Of a DNA stretch of 64,000 nucleotides, positions 56,699 through 64,000 are shown one piece after another. Under the pieces are notes generated by a model. The model made no database searches and was not told the origin of the DNA. It saw nothing but the letters and a program-made list of their open reading frames with translations. How positions within the stretch are numbered: position 1 is the first letter of the stretch; each line of letters starts with the position of its first letter. This stretch comes from Pseudohongiella sp. GTDB taxonomy: Bacteria; Pseudomonadota; Gammaproteobacteria; Pseudomonadales; Pseudohongiellaceae. A program made the position numbers and the translations under genes. The stretch lies in NCBI GenBank assembly GCA_030696315.1, contig JAUYSM010000111.1:1-64000 (forward strand), read 5' to 3'.

Positions 56699-57322
56699 AT
56701 GCAAGCGCGCGCATTGTTTTGCGAACGCGACGAAAGAGTCTTGTTCTCTGGACTTGATCTTGACGTACATGCGGGGGAACTTGTTCAGATAAAAGGCAGC
56801 AACGGCAGCGGAAAAACAACATTGCTGCGAATCCTGTGTGGTCTGAATGATGACTATGAAGGTGATATCCACTGGAAGGGCGAAGATCTGCATGAACAGC
56901 GCGAGAACTTCTTTGCTTCGATGATCTACATTGGCCATCGTGTGGGCGTCAATCGTATTCTCACGCCAAGAGAAAATCTGCGCTGGAGCGCCTCACTGCA
57001 CGCGCCCGTTGATGACATGCGCATTGTGGCGGCGCTGGAAAGGCTGGGCCTGCGGGCTTACGAAGATATTCCTTGTCGGAACTTGTCGGCGGGGCAGACG
57101 CAACGCGTTGCACTCTCAAGGTTATTGATCAGCCCGGCAAGTTTATGGATTCTGGATGAACCTTTCACCACACTCGATGTGCAGGGTGTCAAAAATCTTG
57201 AATCGCTGCTTTCAGAGCATGTTAATGCCGGCGGTGCTATCGTGCTGACGACCCACCATGCATTGAACGTGACCTGCCCATCAAGAGCCCTTGATCTTGA
57301 CACACGAAGGGCTGCCGCATGA
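56699..57322 (+). CDS. ccmA: CcmA, heme exporter ATPase
   Basis: A 207-residue ABC ATPase of the CcmABCD complex, which frees heme-loaded CcmE from CcmC. Walker A GSNGSGKTT (about 34-42), signature LSAGQTQRVALSRLL and Walker B LWILDEPFTTLD are intact. The start ATG gives MQARALFCERDER, which lines up with E. coli CcmA; a GTG at 56654 would add 15 residues. Overlaps ccmB by 4 bases. Confidence 0.96.
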   Translation: MQARALFCERDERVLFSGLDLDVHAGELVQIKGSNGSGKTTLLRILCGLNDDYEGDIHWKGEDLHEQRENFFASMIYIGHRVGVNRILTPRENLRWSASLHAPVDDMRIVAALERLGLRAYEDIPCRNLSAGQTQRVALSRLLISPASLWILDEPFTTLDVQGVKNLESLLSEHVNAGGAIVLTTHHALNVTCPSRALDLDTRRAAA

Positions 57323-58029
57323 ACAAACCTGTCAGCAGCCATGCCGGAACAGATATCAGTACCTGGCAGGCCTTCTGTGCCACGCTAAAACGTGACCTGG
57401 TCATTGCGCTCAAACGCAAAAATGATTTGTTAAATCCAATCATGTTTTTCCTGATTGTGGTCAGCCTTTTCCCGCTGGGCATTAGTCCCGACCCCGTTGA
57501 ACTCAGTAAGGTGTCTGCGGGGGTTGTCTGGGTCTCTGCATTGCTGGCATCCATGCTTTCATTGGATAATCTGTATCGGGCTGACTATGAAGATGGATCT
57601 CTGGAACAGTTATTGTTGTCGCCACAACCCTTGTATTTTCTGGTACTGGCCAAAAATATTGCCCACTGGCTGATCAGTGGCTTACCCGTAGTGGTGTTAT
57701 CACCCTTGCTGGCATACATGCTGTATTTGCCGTCCGAAGCATACTGGACCATGGTGCTGACCCTGTTGATCGGCACACCAGTGTTGAGTCTGTTTGGATC
57801 AATTGGGGTCGCACTGACCGTAGGACTTGGTAGCAGAGGCCTCATTCTGGCCGTTATTGTTTTGCCGCTATCGACGCCCGTGCTTATAATCGGTGCCAAA
57901 GCAGTGACCGATGTTATGTTTGGATTGCCAATTGGCAACCATTTTGCCCTGTTGGGCGCGATACTGGCATTGGCTCTGACCATGGCGCCACTGGCATCTT
58001 CGGCCGCATTACGAATCAGCGTAAACTGA
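57319..58029 (+). CDS. ccmB: CcmB, heme exporter membrane subunit
   Basis: A 236-residue protein with six membrane helices, the permease-like partner of CcmA. Typical segments: LKRDLVIALKRKNDLLNPIMFFLIVVSLFPL and DYEDGSLEQLLLSPQPL. Starts inside the ccmA stop (ATGA). Confidence 0.97.
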   Translation: MNKPVSSHAGTDISTWQAFCATLKRDLVIALKRKNDLLNPIMFFLIVVSLFPLGISPDPVELSKVSAGVVWVSALLASMLSLDNLYRADYEDGSLEQLLLSPQPLYFLVLAKNIAHWLISGLPVVVLSPLLAYMLYLPSEAYWTMVLTLLIGTPVLSLFGSIGVALTVGLGSRGLILAVIVLPLSTPVLIIGAKAVTDVMFGLPIGNHFALLGAILALALTMAPLASSAALRISVN

Positions 58030-58074
58030 CAACGCTGACCAGCATTTCAGCAATCCCTGACACAGGAACAGATT

Positions 58075-58824
58075 ATGTGGTTGTGGTTTTCAAAGTTAGG
58101 TTCACCCCGATGGTTCTATGAACTGTCCAGTAAATGGTTGCCATGGTTGTATGCTGCCATGATTGTGCTGATGGCCATTGGCCTGTTCTGGGCTTTGTTG
58201 ATTGTCCCGGAAGATTACCAGCAGGGTCAGACCATCAGAATCATGTATGTGCATGTTCCGGTGGCAAGTATCTCGCTGGCGTGTTTTCCGCTGATGGCGG
58301 TCGCTGGCACAATTACGCTGGTCTGGAAAATGAAACTTGCCGACATGGTGGCCAAGAGCGTTGCACCCATTGGTGCGTGGTTTACCGGTCTGGCATTGGC
58401 CTCAGGCGCAATCTGGGGTGACCAGATCTGGGGTACGTGGTGGGCATGGGATGCACGTCTGACGTCGTTACTTATCCAGTTTTTCCTGTTTATTGGCGTC
58501 ATCGCACTGCGCTCGGCCATCGAAAGCCAGGACGCAGCGGCTAAAGCCTGTGCTGTACTGGCAATTGTGGGTGCAATTAACGTCCCGATCATTAAATACT
58601 CAGTCGAGTGGTGGAACACACTGCATCAACCGGCGAGCAGTTTCTCCATGGATCCGGTCGCCCCTAATCCACCCGAAGTCTGGGTGCCCTTGCTGATCAT
58701 GATCTCCGCCGTGTATGTATTTTTTGTGATTGCACTGATTTTGCGCACGCGAAACGAAATTTTACAGCGTGAACGCCGATCTCAATGGGTGATCGATCTG
58801 GTCTCCAGGGAAAAGAGTGTTTAA
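58075..58824 (+). CDS. ccmC: CcmC, heme handling protein that loads CcmE
   Basis: A 249-residue membrane protein with six helices and the tryptophan-rich heme-binding signature WGTWWAWDARL (119-129). A conserved heme-ligand His is at position 60 (MYVHVPV); the second would lie after the signature. It presents heme to CcmE. AGGAAC lies before the ATG. Confidence 0.98.
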   Translation: MWLWFSKLGSPRWFYELSSKWLPWLYAAMIVLMAIGLFWALLIVPEDYQQGQTIRIMYVHVPVASISLACFPLMAVAGTITLVWKMKLADMVAKSVAPIGAWFTGLALASGAIWGDQIWGTWWAWDARLTSLLIQFFLFIGVIALRSAIESQDAAAKACAVLAIVGAINVPIIKYSVEWWNTLHQPASSFSMDPVAPNPPEVWVPLLIMISAVYVFFVIALILRTRNEILQRERRSQWVIDLVSREKSV

Positions 58825-58839
58825 AACAGGAGTTTAGTT

Positions 58840-59049
58840 ATGCCGACCTTACAATTCTCAAGTCTGTCTGAATTCCTGCAAATGGGGGGCGTGTACACAT
58901 TCCACATCTGGACGGTTTACCTGCTGTTCGCGATCTTTATCGGCTACAATCTGATTCAACCAAGGATGGCCAGACGACAATTCATCAGGGAGCAAAAACG
59001 ACGCGCTGCGCGTGATGCAGAATTGGCCACCAAGCCAAGAGAAAGCTGA
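58840..59049 (+). CDS. ccmD: CcmD, small subunit of the CcmABCD complex
   Basis: A 69-residue protein with one membrane helix (about 17-41, FHIWTVYLLFAIFIGYNLI) and a basic cytoplasmic tail, the usual shape of CcmD, which holds CcmE to CcmC. The start follows AGGAG by about 7-8 bases, 15 bases after ccmC. Confidence 0.93.
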   Translation: MPTLQFSSLSEFLQMGGVYTFHIWTVYLLFAIFIGYNLIQPRMARRQFIREQKRRAARDAELATKPRES

Positions 59050-59102
59050 AAAATTCGAATATTCAATATCTTACAACCTGTGCAGTTACTACGGGATTTG
59101 TT

Positions 59103-59561
59103 ATGAAACCACATCGACGCAAAAAGCTGGGAATTATCATATTTATTGCTGTTGGCCTGAGCACCGCTATTGGCCTGTCCTTGTATGCGCTTAGCAACAA
59201 TATTGATCTGTTTTTTACACCCACTCAGGTAGCCGCTGGCGAAGTAACACCCGGTCAGCGTATTCGAGTGGGGGGTATGGTCAAAGAAGGATCGGTGGAG
59301 CACAGCCAGGAGATTCTTGAGGTCAGCTTTATCACCACTGACTATAACCACGATGTTCTCATCAAATACGCAGGAATTCTGCCAGATCTGTTTCGCGAAG
59401 GTCAGGGTATCGTCGCTGAAGGTGCGATGTCTGCCGACGGCACGTTTGTCGCATCGCGTGTATTGGCCAAACATGACGAAAATTACATGTCCGTAGAAGT
59501 CAAAGCAGCACTGGATGCCGCCGGAAACACACCAGGCATGCCGCAGGGAGTACTGCAATGA
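59103..59561 (+). CDS. ccmE: CcmE, periplasmic heme chaperone
   Basis: A 152-residue protein with an N-terminal membrane anchor (about 8-29) and a beta-barrel domain. The covalent heme site is H124 in LAKHDENYM, the family's HDENY motif. Its stop overlaps ccmF by 4 bases. Confidence 0.98.
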   Translation: MKPHRRKKLGIIIFIAVGLSTAIGLSLYALSNNIDLFFTPTQVAAGEVTPGQRIRVGGMVKEGSVEHSQEILEVSFITTDYNHDVLIKYAGILPDLFREGQGIVAEGAMSADGTFVASRVLAKHDENYMSVEVKAALDAAGNTPGMPQGVLQ

Positions 59562-61597
59562 TCCCTGAACTGGGAAATTTTGCGCTGATTCTGGCGTTTT
59601 GCCTGAGCATCATTCTGGCGGTGATACCGATGGCAGGCGCCGCGCGCGGCAATTTGCTCTGGATCAGCCTGGCCCGGCCGCTGACAGCGGGGGTATTTGT
59701 TTTTCTCTCAATCAGCCTGCTGATTCTGGGTTACAGCTTTGTAAGTGACGATTTTTCAGTACAGTTTGTTGCTAACCACTCAAACACCATGCTGCCGATC
59801 TATTACAAAATCACAGCGGTATGGGGAGGACATGAAGGCTCATTCCTGTTCTGGACATGGATGCTGGGTGGTTGGATGCTTGCTGTTTCTATATTCAGTA
59901 AAGCCATGCCCGACGAATTTGTTGCACGCGTACTTTCGATCATGGGTATGCTGAGTGTCGGTTATATTCTGTTCATGTTGGCCACCTCAAATCCGTTTGA
60001 TCGTGTACTGCCATTGTCTCCTGAAGACGGCGCAGATCTGAACGCAGCGCTGCAGGATTTTGCGTTTATTATTCATCCTCCATCCTTGTACATGGGCTAT
60101 GTAGGATTTTCTGTGGTATTTGCTTTCGCAATTGCTGCTTTGATCAGCGGCAGGCTTGATGCCGCGTGGGCGCGTTGGTGCCGTCCCTGGGCCAATGCAG
60201 CCTGGGCGATTTTAACATTAGGCCTGGCGCTAGGCTCGTGGTGGGCTTACTACGAACTCGGCTGGGGTGGATGGTGGGCATGGGATCCTGTCGAAAATCC
60301 CCCGATGATTACCTGGTTGTTAGGTGCTGCCATGATTCACTCGCTGGCAGCCACTGAAAAACGCGGAGTGTTCAAGAGTTGGACTGTTTTATTGGCGATC
60401 ATGGCTTTTGCGTCAAGCTTACTGGGCACATTTATTACACGCTCCGGGCTGTTGACCTCGGTACATGCCTTCGCAACCGATCCAACACGGGGCGTCTATA
60501 TTCTCGGTTTCCTGGCACTCATTATTGGTGGCTCATTGGTGCTCTATGCCATCCGGGCGCCCAGTCTGAAAAGCGAATTTGGCTTTGGGTCGTTTTCCCG
60601 TGAAGTGTTTTTATTGGCCAATAACTTGATTCTTGTTGTCGCCAGCGCCGCGATATTGCTGGGGACTTTGTACCCGATGGTTTACCAGGCAATGACTGGT
60701 GGTGAACTGATCTCGGTTGGTCCTCCGTACTTCAATGCGATATTTATACCCTTGATGGCGATTCTTGCCGTCTTTATGGCAATCGGGCCAATCAGTCGCT
60801 GGAAAAAAACCTCGCCTGAACATCTCAGATCACAATTGACCAAAGTAGCAATGGCTGCCATTGGGCTCGGCATTGTCATTCCAGTGCTGCTTACACTGGA
60901 TGTTCCACTCGGGACGATAGCGACAACCGTGCTGTCGTTCTGGATCATTTTTGCGATGTTTAAAGACATCCGCAGCAAAATCGCCAACAAACCAACAATC
61001 GCGGCAGGGCTGCGCAGTTTGCCGGTCAGTTATTGGGGTATGACACTCGCGCATTTTGGGTTTGTCATGACCATGGCAGGCGCATGTCTCAGCAGCATCT
61101 ACAGCATTGAACGCAGCGTTTTGCTGCAGTCAGGGCAAAGTGCTGACCTTGGTGCCTATAACTTCAGATTTGAAGGCACCAGACCCGTCCAAGGACCAAA
61201 TTTTATTGCCGATGAAGCGACTATTGTTGTGTCCAGGGGAGGGGAGTTTTATAAAAATCTCTATCCACAAAAACGGCTTTATACCTCAAGCGGCACACCA
61301 ACATCTCACATGGGTATAGATGGACGCTTCCTGCGGGATCTGTTTACCACGCTGGGTGATCAACGCGAGAACGGTGGCTGGTCGATGACGGTGTATGTAA
61401 AACCATTTGTACGCTGGATATGGATTGGTACTATTTTCATCGCATTTGGTGGAATTCTGGCTGCAACAGATAAGCGTTATCGCCAATTCAAAGTGAAGCA
61501 GGCTCAAAAAATGGCCATCACAACACCCGCGCATGCGCAATCATCTGCGCCGGTAAGTTTGAGCACAGGCCTGGATGCAGGAGGCTCAGGCGCATGA
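59558..61597 (+). CDS. ccmF: CcmF, cytochrome c heme lyase subunit
   Basis: A 679-residue membrane protein with about 15 helices. The heme-handling signature WGGWWAWDPVENPP is at 236-249 and FIIHPPSLYMGYVGF at 170-184. It joins heme from CcmE to the CxxCH motif of apocytochromes with CcmH. The C-terminal 30 residues are a polar tail. Overlaps both neighbours by 4 bases. Confidence 0.98.
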   Translation: MIPELGNFALILAFCLSIILAVIPMAGAARGNLLWISLARPLTAGVFVFLSISLLILGYSFVSDDFSVQFVANHSNTMLPIYYKITAVWGGHEGSFLFWTWMLGGWMLAVSIFSKAMPDEFVARVLSIMGMLSVGYILFMLATSNPFDRVLPLSPEDGADLNAALQDFAFIIHPPSLYMGYVGFSVVFAFAIAALISGRLDAAWARWCRPWANAAWAILTLGLALGSWWAYYELGWGGWWAWDPVENPPMITWLLGAAMIHSLAATEKRGVFKSWTVLLAIMAFASSLLGTFITRSGLLTSVHAFATDPTRGVYILGFLALIIGGSLVLYAIRAPSLKSEFGFGSFSREVFLLANNLILVVASAAILLGTLYPMVYQAMTGGELISVGPPYFNAIFIPLMAILAVFMAIGPISRWKKTSPEHLRSQLTKVAMAAIGLGIVIPVLLTLDVPLGTIATTVLSFWIIFAMFKDIRSKIANKPTIAAGLRSLPVSYWGMTLAHFGFVMTMAGACLSSIYSIERSVLLQSGQSADLGAYNFRFEGTRPVQGPNFIADEATIVVSRGGEFYKNLYPQKRLYTSSGTPTSHMGIDGRFLRDLFTTLGDQRENGGWSMTVYVKPFVRWIWIGTIFIAFGGILAATDKRYRQFKVKQAQKMAITTPAHAQSSAPVSLSTGLDAGGSGA

Positions 61598-62136
61598 GCA
61601 AACTAAAACTGTTTTTGCCGGTGATCATTTTTTTTGTGCTCGCGATTTTTATGTGGCGAGGTCTTTACCAAGATTCGCGAACATTGCCTTCTGTATTGAT
61701 CGATCGACCTCTGCCCGAGTTTCAGCTCAGATCTCTCGAACTTGGTGATCAATTGCTGAGCACGGCCGATTTGCCAGATGAGCCATTTATCCTCAATATC
61801 TGGGGCAGTTATTGCCTGCCATGTTTGCAGGAGAACCCCATCTTTATGGCAGCAAAAGATCAGCAGATTATTCCTATCATTGGACTCAACTACAAAGACC
61901 GGGATGAATCGGCGCGCAATTGGCTGGAAATTAATGGCAATCCCTTTGAACTGAACATTATTGATGACAGCGGCCGGTACGGAATAGATCTGGGCGTATA
62001 TGGGGCCCCTGAGACGTTTCTGGTTGACGCCAATGGTGTCATCAGGTTCAAGCATATCGGGGTAATCAACTACCAAATCTGGGAAGACGAAATCATGCCC
62101 GCAATCGCAGCTGTGCGTGCCGGCGGTGATTCATGA
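61594..62136 (+). CDS. ccmG: CcmG (DsbE), thioredoxin-like reductase for apocytochrome c
   Basis: A 180-residue periplasmic thioredoxin with an N-terminal membrane anchor (about 5-23). The active site is C74-L-P-C77 in WGSYCLPCLQENP; the usual Trp before the first Cys is Tyr here. GAPETFLVDANG carries the cis-proline-side loop typical of CcmG. It keeps the heme-binding cysteines reduced. Confidence 0.96.
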   Translation: MSKLKLFLPVIIFFVLAIFMWRGLYQDSRTLPSVLIDRPLPEFQLRSLELGDQLLSTADLPDEPFILNIWGSYCLPCLQENPIFMAAKDQQIIPIIGLNYKDRDESARNWLEINGNPFELNIIDDSGRYGIDLGVYGAPETFLVDANGVIRFKHIGVINYQIWEDEIMPAIAAVRAGGDS

Positions 62137-62705
62137 AACTGTTCGAGAGAATGTTAGGCCTCAGTTTGGTTTGCGTATTGCTGTACTTGGCGTTTCCCGT
62201 CAATAGTCATGCACAGGTTGATGTCTATGATTTTGAAACGGTAGAACAAGAGCAGCGCTTTCGACAGTTATCAAATGAATTCCGTTGCCCGATGTGCCAG
62301 AACGCCAATCTTAGCAGCTCGCCTGGCGGAGTTGCCGCTGACCTTCGACGCGAAATTTATCGCATGATAATCGAGGGACAAACCGACACCCAAATAGAAG
62401 AGTTCATGTTGTCCCGATATGGTGATTTTGTATTGTATCGACCCAGACTCACAACCCAGACCATTCTTTTGTGGTTCGGCCCAATATTGTTTCTGTTGGC
62501 AGGTATCTGGATTGGCTGGAATGTCATTCGCAACAGTGCAAGTAGAAAGTCGCCCACTCGCAATGGGGATGGCTCTGTCACGGTTGCTAATAATTCTCAC
62601 GCGGTCGCAGACGTTGTTATCAGCGCGGAAGAACGCAAACGATTAAACCGTTTGCTCGCTGAAAACGACCTGCCAACAAACGCTAACGATATGACTGGAA
62701 GGTGA
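62133..62705 (+). CDS. ccmH: CcmH, cytochrome c maturation thiol oxidoreductase
   Basis: A 190-residue protein with a signal peptide (cleavage near HAQ), the redox motif FRCPMCQN with C52 and C55, a three-helix domain, and a membrane helix (about 107-127) before a cytoplasmic tail. This is the short CcmH form; the TPR part is the separate ccmI that follows, as in Pseudomonas. Confidence 0.97.
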   Translation: MKLFERMLGLSLVCVLLYLAFPVNSHAQVDVYDFETVEQEQRFRQLSNEFRCPMCQNANLSSSPGGVAADLRREIYRMIIEGQTDTQIEEFMLSRYGDFVLYRPRLTTQTILLWFGPILFLLAGIWIGWNVIRNSASRKSPTRNGDGSVTVANNSHAVADVVISAEERKRLNRLLAENDLPTNANDMTGR

Positions 62706-62709
62706 TAAT

Positions 62710-63978
62710 TTGTTCTGGATACTTAGTCTGCTTCTGGTAGTGCTGGCAGTTTCATTTGTATTGCTACCCGTTCTTCGTCATAAAAACTCGACCATTCAGA
62801 TAGGAATGACCGCGCGCAATACGGCTAACCTGATTATTTTTCAGGAAAGATCCAAAGAGCTGGAACAGGATCATAAAGAAGGTTTGTTGGATAATGAGCA
62901 GTACAATAGCTTAAAAGCAGAATTGGAAAGGACGCTACTGTCAGATGTCAGCGAATCCAGTGAAGAGCACACAGAAAGCGCCGGCGATGACACCTCTTTG
63001 CGAACGCCTGTCAAACTCATTCCTGTGCTACTGGTGTTGGTATTGGCCTTACCATCGAGTTATTTCCTCTATGATCTTTGGGGTTTCCGTGACGATCTGG
63101 CCGTCGCAGAAATATTTGAGCGTAGCCGGGCCGCAGGTGATGATCCGGCGCTGATAAGAGATCAGATTTTTGAACTGGGCGCTGTGGTTGAACGAGACCC
63201 GGAGAATGGCTGGGCCTTATATTTTATTGCCCGCCACTTGGTAACGCTTGGTCAAATGCCCGAAGCCGCATTATTTTTTGAAAGAGCGGCGCAGTTTATC
63301 GAAAATCCGGCAGATCAAGCAGTTGTGCTTGGACAGTACGCGCAGGCGAAGTACATCATCTCAGAGCAAAAGATGACCGAGGAAGTCAGCGCCATTGTTG
63401 CCCAGGCGCAACGACTCAATCCCAATGAGCCAGCCATACTGCAGTTATTGGGTGCAGATGCATTTATCAATCAGGATTTCCAGGCAGCCATTACCTACTG
63501 GCAAAGACTCTTGAACATGGGCCCAGGTGCAGAAGATGCTGCCTTTTTGCGCTCAGTAATTGATCAGGCACAGCAGATGTTAGTCGGTGGAACACAGACC
63601 GGCTCACCTGCGCAGGCCGCCTCAGTCAACCCTGTGCGTATTGAAGTCAGTCTATCCTTGGCGCCAGAACTGCAATTGCCCGGGGAAACTCGTGTGTTTG
63701 TCTCTGCGCAGCAAATTGGAGGCGGGGGACCGCCCTTGGCCGCAAAACTACTGACGATTGCAGATTTGCCAGCCATCATAAGTCTCTCTGACGCAGATGC
63801 CGTTGGGCCGTTCAATCTGTCATCGGCAGAGCAGGTTTCTATAGTGGCGACTGTTTCACTCAATGGCACAGCCGATGTGCAGACTGGCGACTACCAGGTC
63901 AGATCAGATTCTGTTGCACTTGCCTCATCAGAAGCACCGGTTCGACTGCAATTAATGATTCGCGATCTTGTACCATGA
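62710..63978 (+). CDS. ccmI: CcmI, apocytochrome c chaperone with TPR repeats
   Basis: A 422-residue protein read from TTG at 62710, with GGAAGGTGA 5-6 bases before it. Two membrane helices (about 2-18 and 98-117) enclose a cytoplasmic loop with a coiled coil (QERSKELEQDHKEGLLDNEQYNSLKAELERTLL), followed by a periplasmic TPR domain (about 130-280) that binds the C-terminus of apocytochromes, and a C-terminal beta domain (about 305-422). Completes the ccmABCDEFGHI operon. Confidence 0.94.
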   Translation: MFWILSLLLVVLAVSFVLLPVLRHKNSTIQIGMTARNTANLIIFQERSKELEQDHKEGLLDNEQYNSLKAELERTLLSDVSESSEEHTESAGDDTSLRTPVKLIPVLLVLVLALPSSYFLYDLWGFRDDLAVAEIFERSRAAGDDPALIRDQIFELGAVVERDPENGWALYFIARHLVTLGQMPEAALFFERAAQFIENPADQAVVLGQYAQAKYIISEQKMTEEVSAIVAQAQRLNPNEPAILQLLGADAFINQDFQAAITYWQRLLNMGPGAEDAAFLRSVIDQAQQMLVGGTQTGSPAQAASVNPVRIEVSLSLAPELQLPGETRVFVSAQQIGGGGPPLAAKLLTIADLPAIISLSDADAVGPFNLSSAEQVSIVATVSLNGTADVQTGDYQVRSDSVALASSEAPVRLQLMIRDLVP

Positions 63979-64000
63979 GCACACACATTGACACACACAA
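63975..64000 (+). CDS. Possible start of another gene, cut by the window edge
   Basis: An ATG at 63975 overlaps the ccmI stop as ATGA, the coupling used throughout this operon, and stays open for eight codons (MSTHIDTH). Too little is visible to name it. Confidence 0.3.

Noticed and set aside
1-64000. Mobile elements, CRISPR arrays, tRNA or rRNA genes, prophage
   Set aside because: I saw no transposase, integrase or phage gene, no spaced direct repeats and no tRNA-like cloverleaf or rRNA sequence in any gap.

Overview
The window is a stretch of the chromosome of a free-living, polarly flagellated gammaproteobacterium, probably from the Pseudomonadales/Cellvibrionales side of the class. The evidence is a Pseudomonas/Vibrio-type flagellar cluster (fleSR, fliEFGHIJK, fliLMNOPQR, flhBA, flhF, fleN, fliA, cheYZAB, parC/parP, cheW) run by sigma54 and sigma28 promoters, a class I nrdAB pair with Pseudomonas-like NrdB, an Rsx/Rnf operon ending in nth, and a System I (ccmA-I) cytochrome c maturation operon. 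The grxD, rnt, pyrC, motY, argG neighbourhood also resembles Pseudomonas. Both edges cut genes. I see no rRNA, tRNA, insertion sequence, prophage, CRISPR array or attachment site, and no gene-free stretch longer than 300 bases; the longest gaps (about 220-275 bases) are described as promoter regions.

Layout. 1-3029: the end of a DinG-type helicase, then on the minus strand a small membrane protein, a divergent periplasmic cyclophilin and a MobA/MocA-like nucleotidyltransferase. 3114-7705: nrdB and nrdA on the minus strand behind a control region with two NrdR-like boxes, two DnaA boxes and a sigma70-like promoter. 7705-15184: a PAS-GGDEF-EAL protein, argF, grxD, rnt, pyrC, motY (with a sigma28 promoter) and argG. 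15280-22413: two convergent family 2 glycosyltransferases, nth, and rsxABCDE on the minus strand without rsxG. 22636-27180: a small rubredoxin with a GTG start, metG, a Deg-type serine protease and dcd.

27343-56558 is the flagellar and chemotaxis regulon. A sigma54 promoter preceded by a FleQ-box-like palindrome drives fleSR; the fliE-fliK run follows. A second sigma54 promoter drives fliL to flhB. flhA-flhF-fleN-fliA come next, and a sigma28 promoter drives cheY-cheZ-cheA-cheB-parC-parP-cheW. FleS/FleR form the middle-tier two-component switch, FlhF/FleN set number and place of flagella, FliA turns on late genes, and ParC/ParP probably hold the chemotaxis array at the pole. motC/motD, found between cheB and parC in P. 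aeruginosa, are absent here, while motY is present at 12.9 kb. 56699-63978: ccmA to ccmI, which export heme, deliver it through CcmE and attach it to apocytochromes.

Most of the window is core genome. I found no clearly new system. The observations most worth a second look are the Rsx operon with no rsxG gene in an otherwise fully overlapping gene string, the adjacent unannotated-size rubredoxin, the well-formed NrdR/DnaA control region, the Ala-rich N-terminal insertion of NrdB, the triple acidic repeat in CheA, and the promoter positions that correct several gene starts (fliL in particular).
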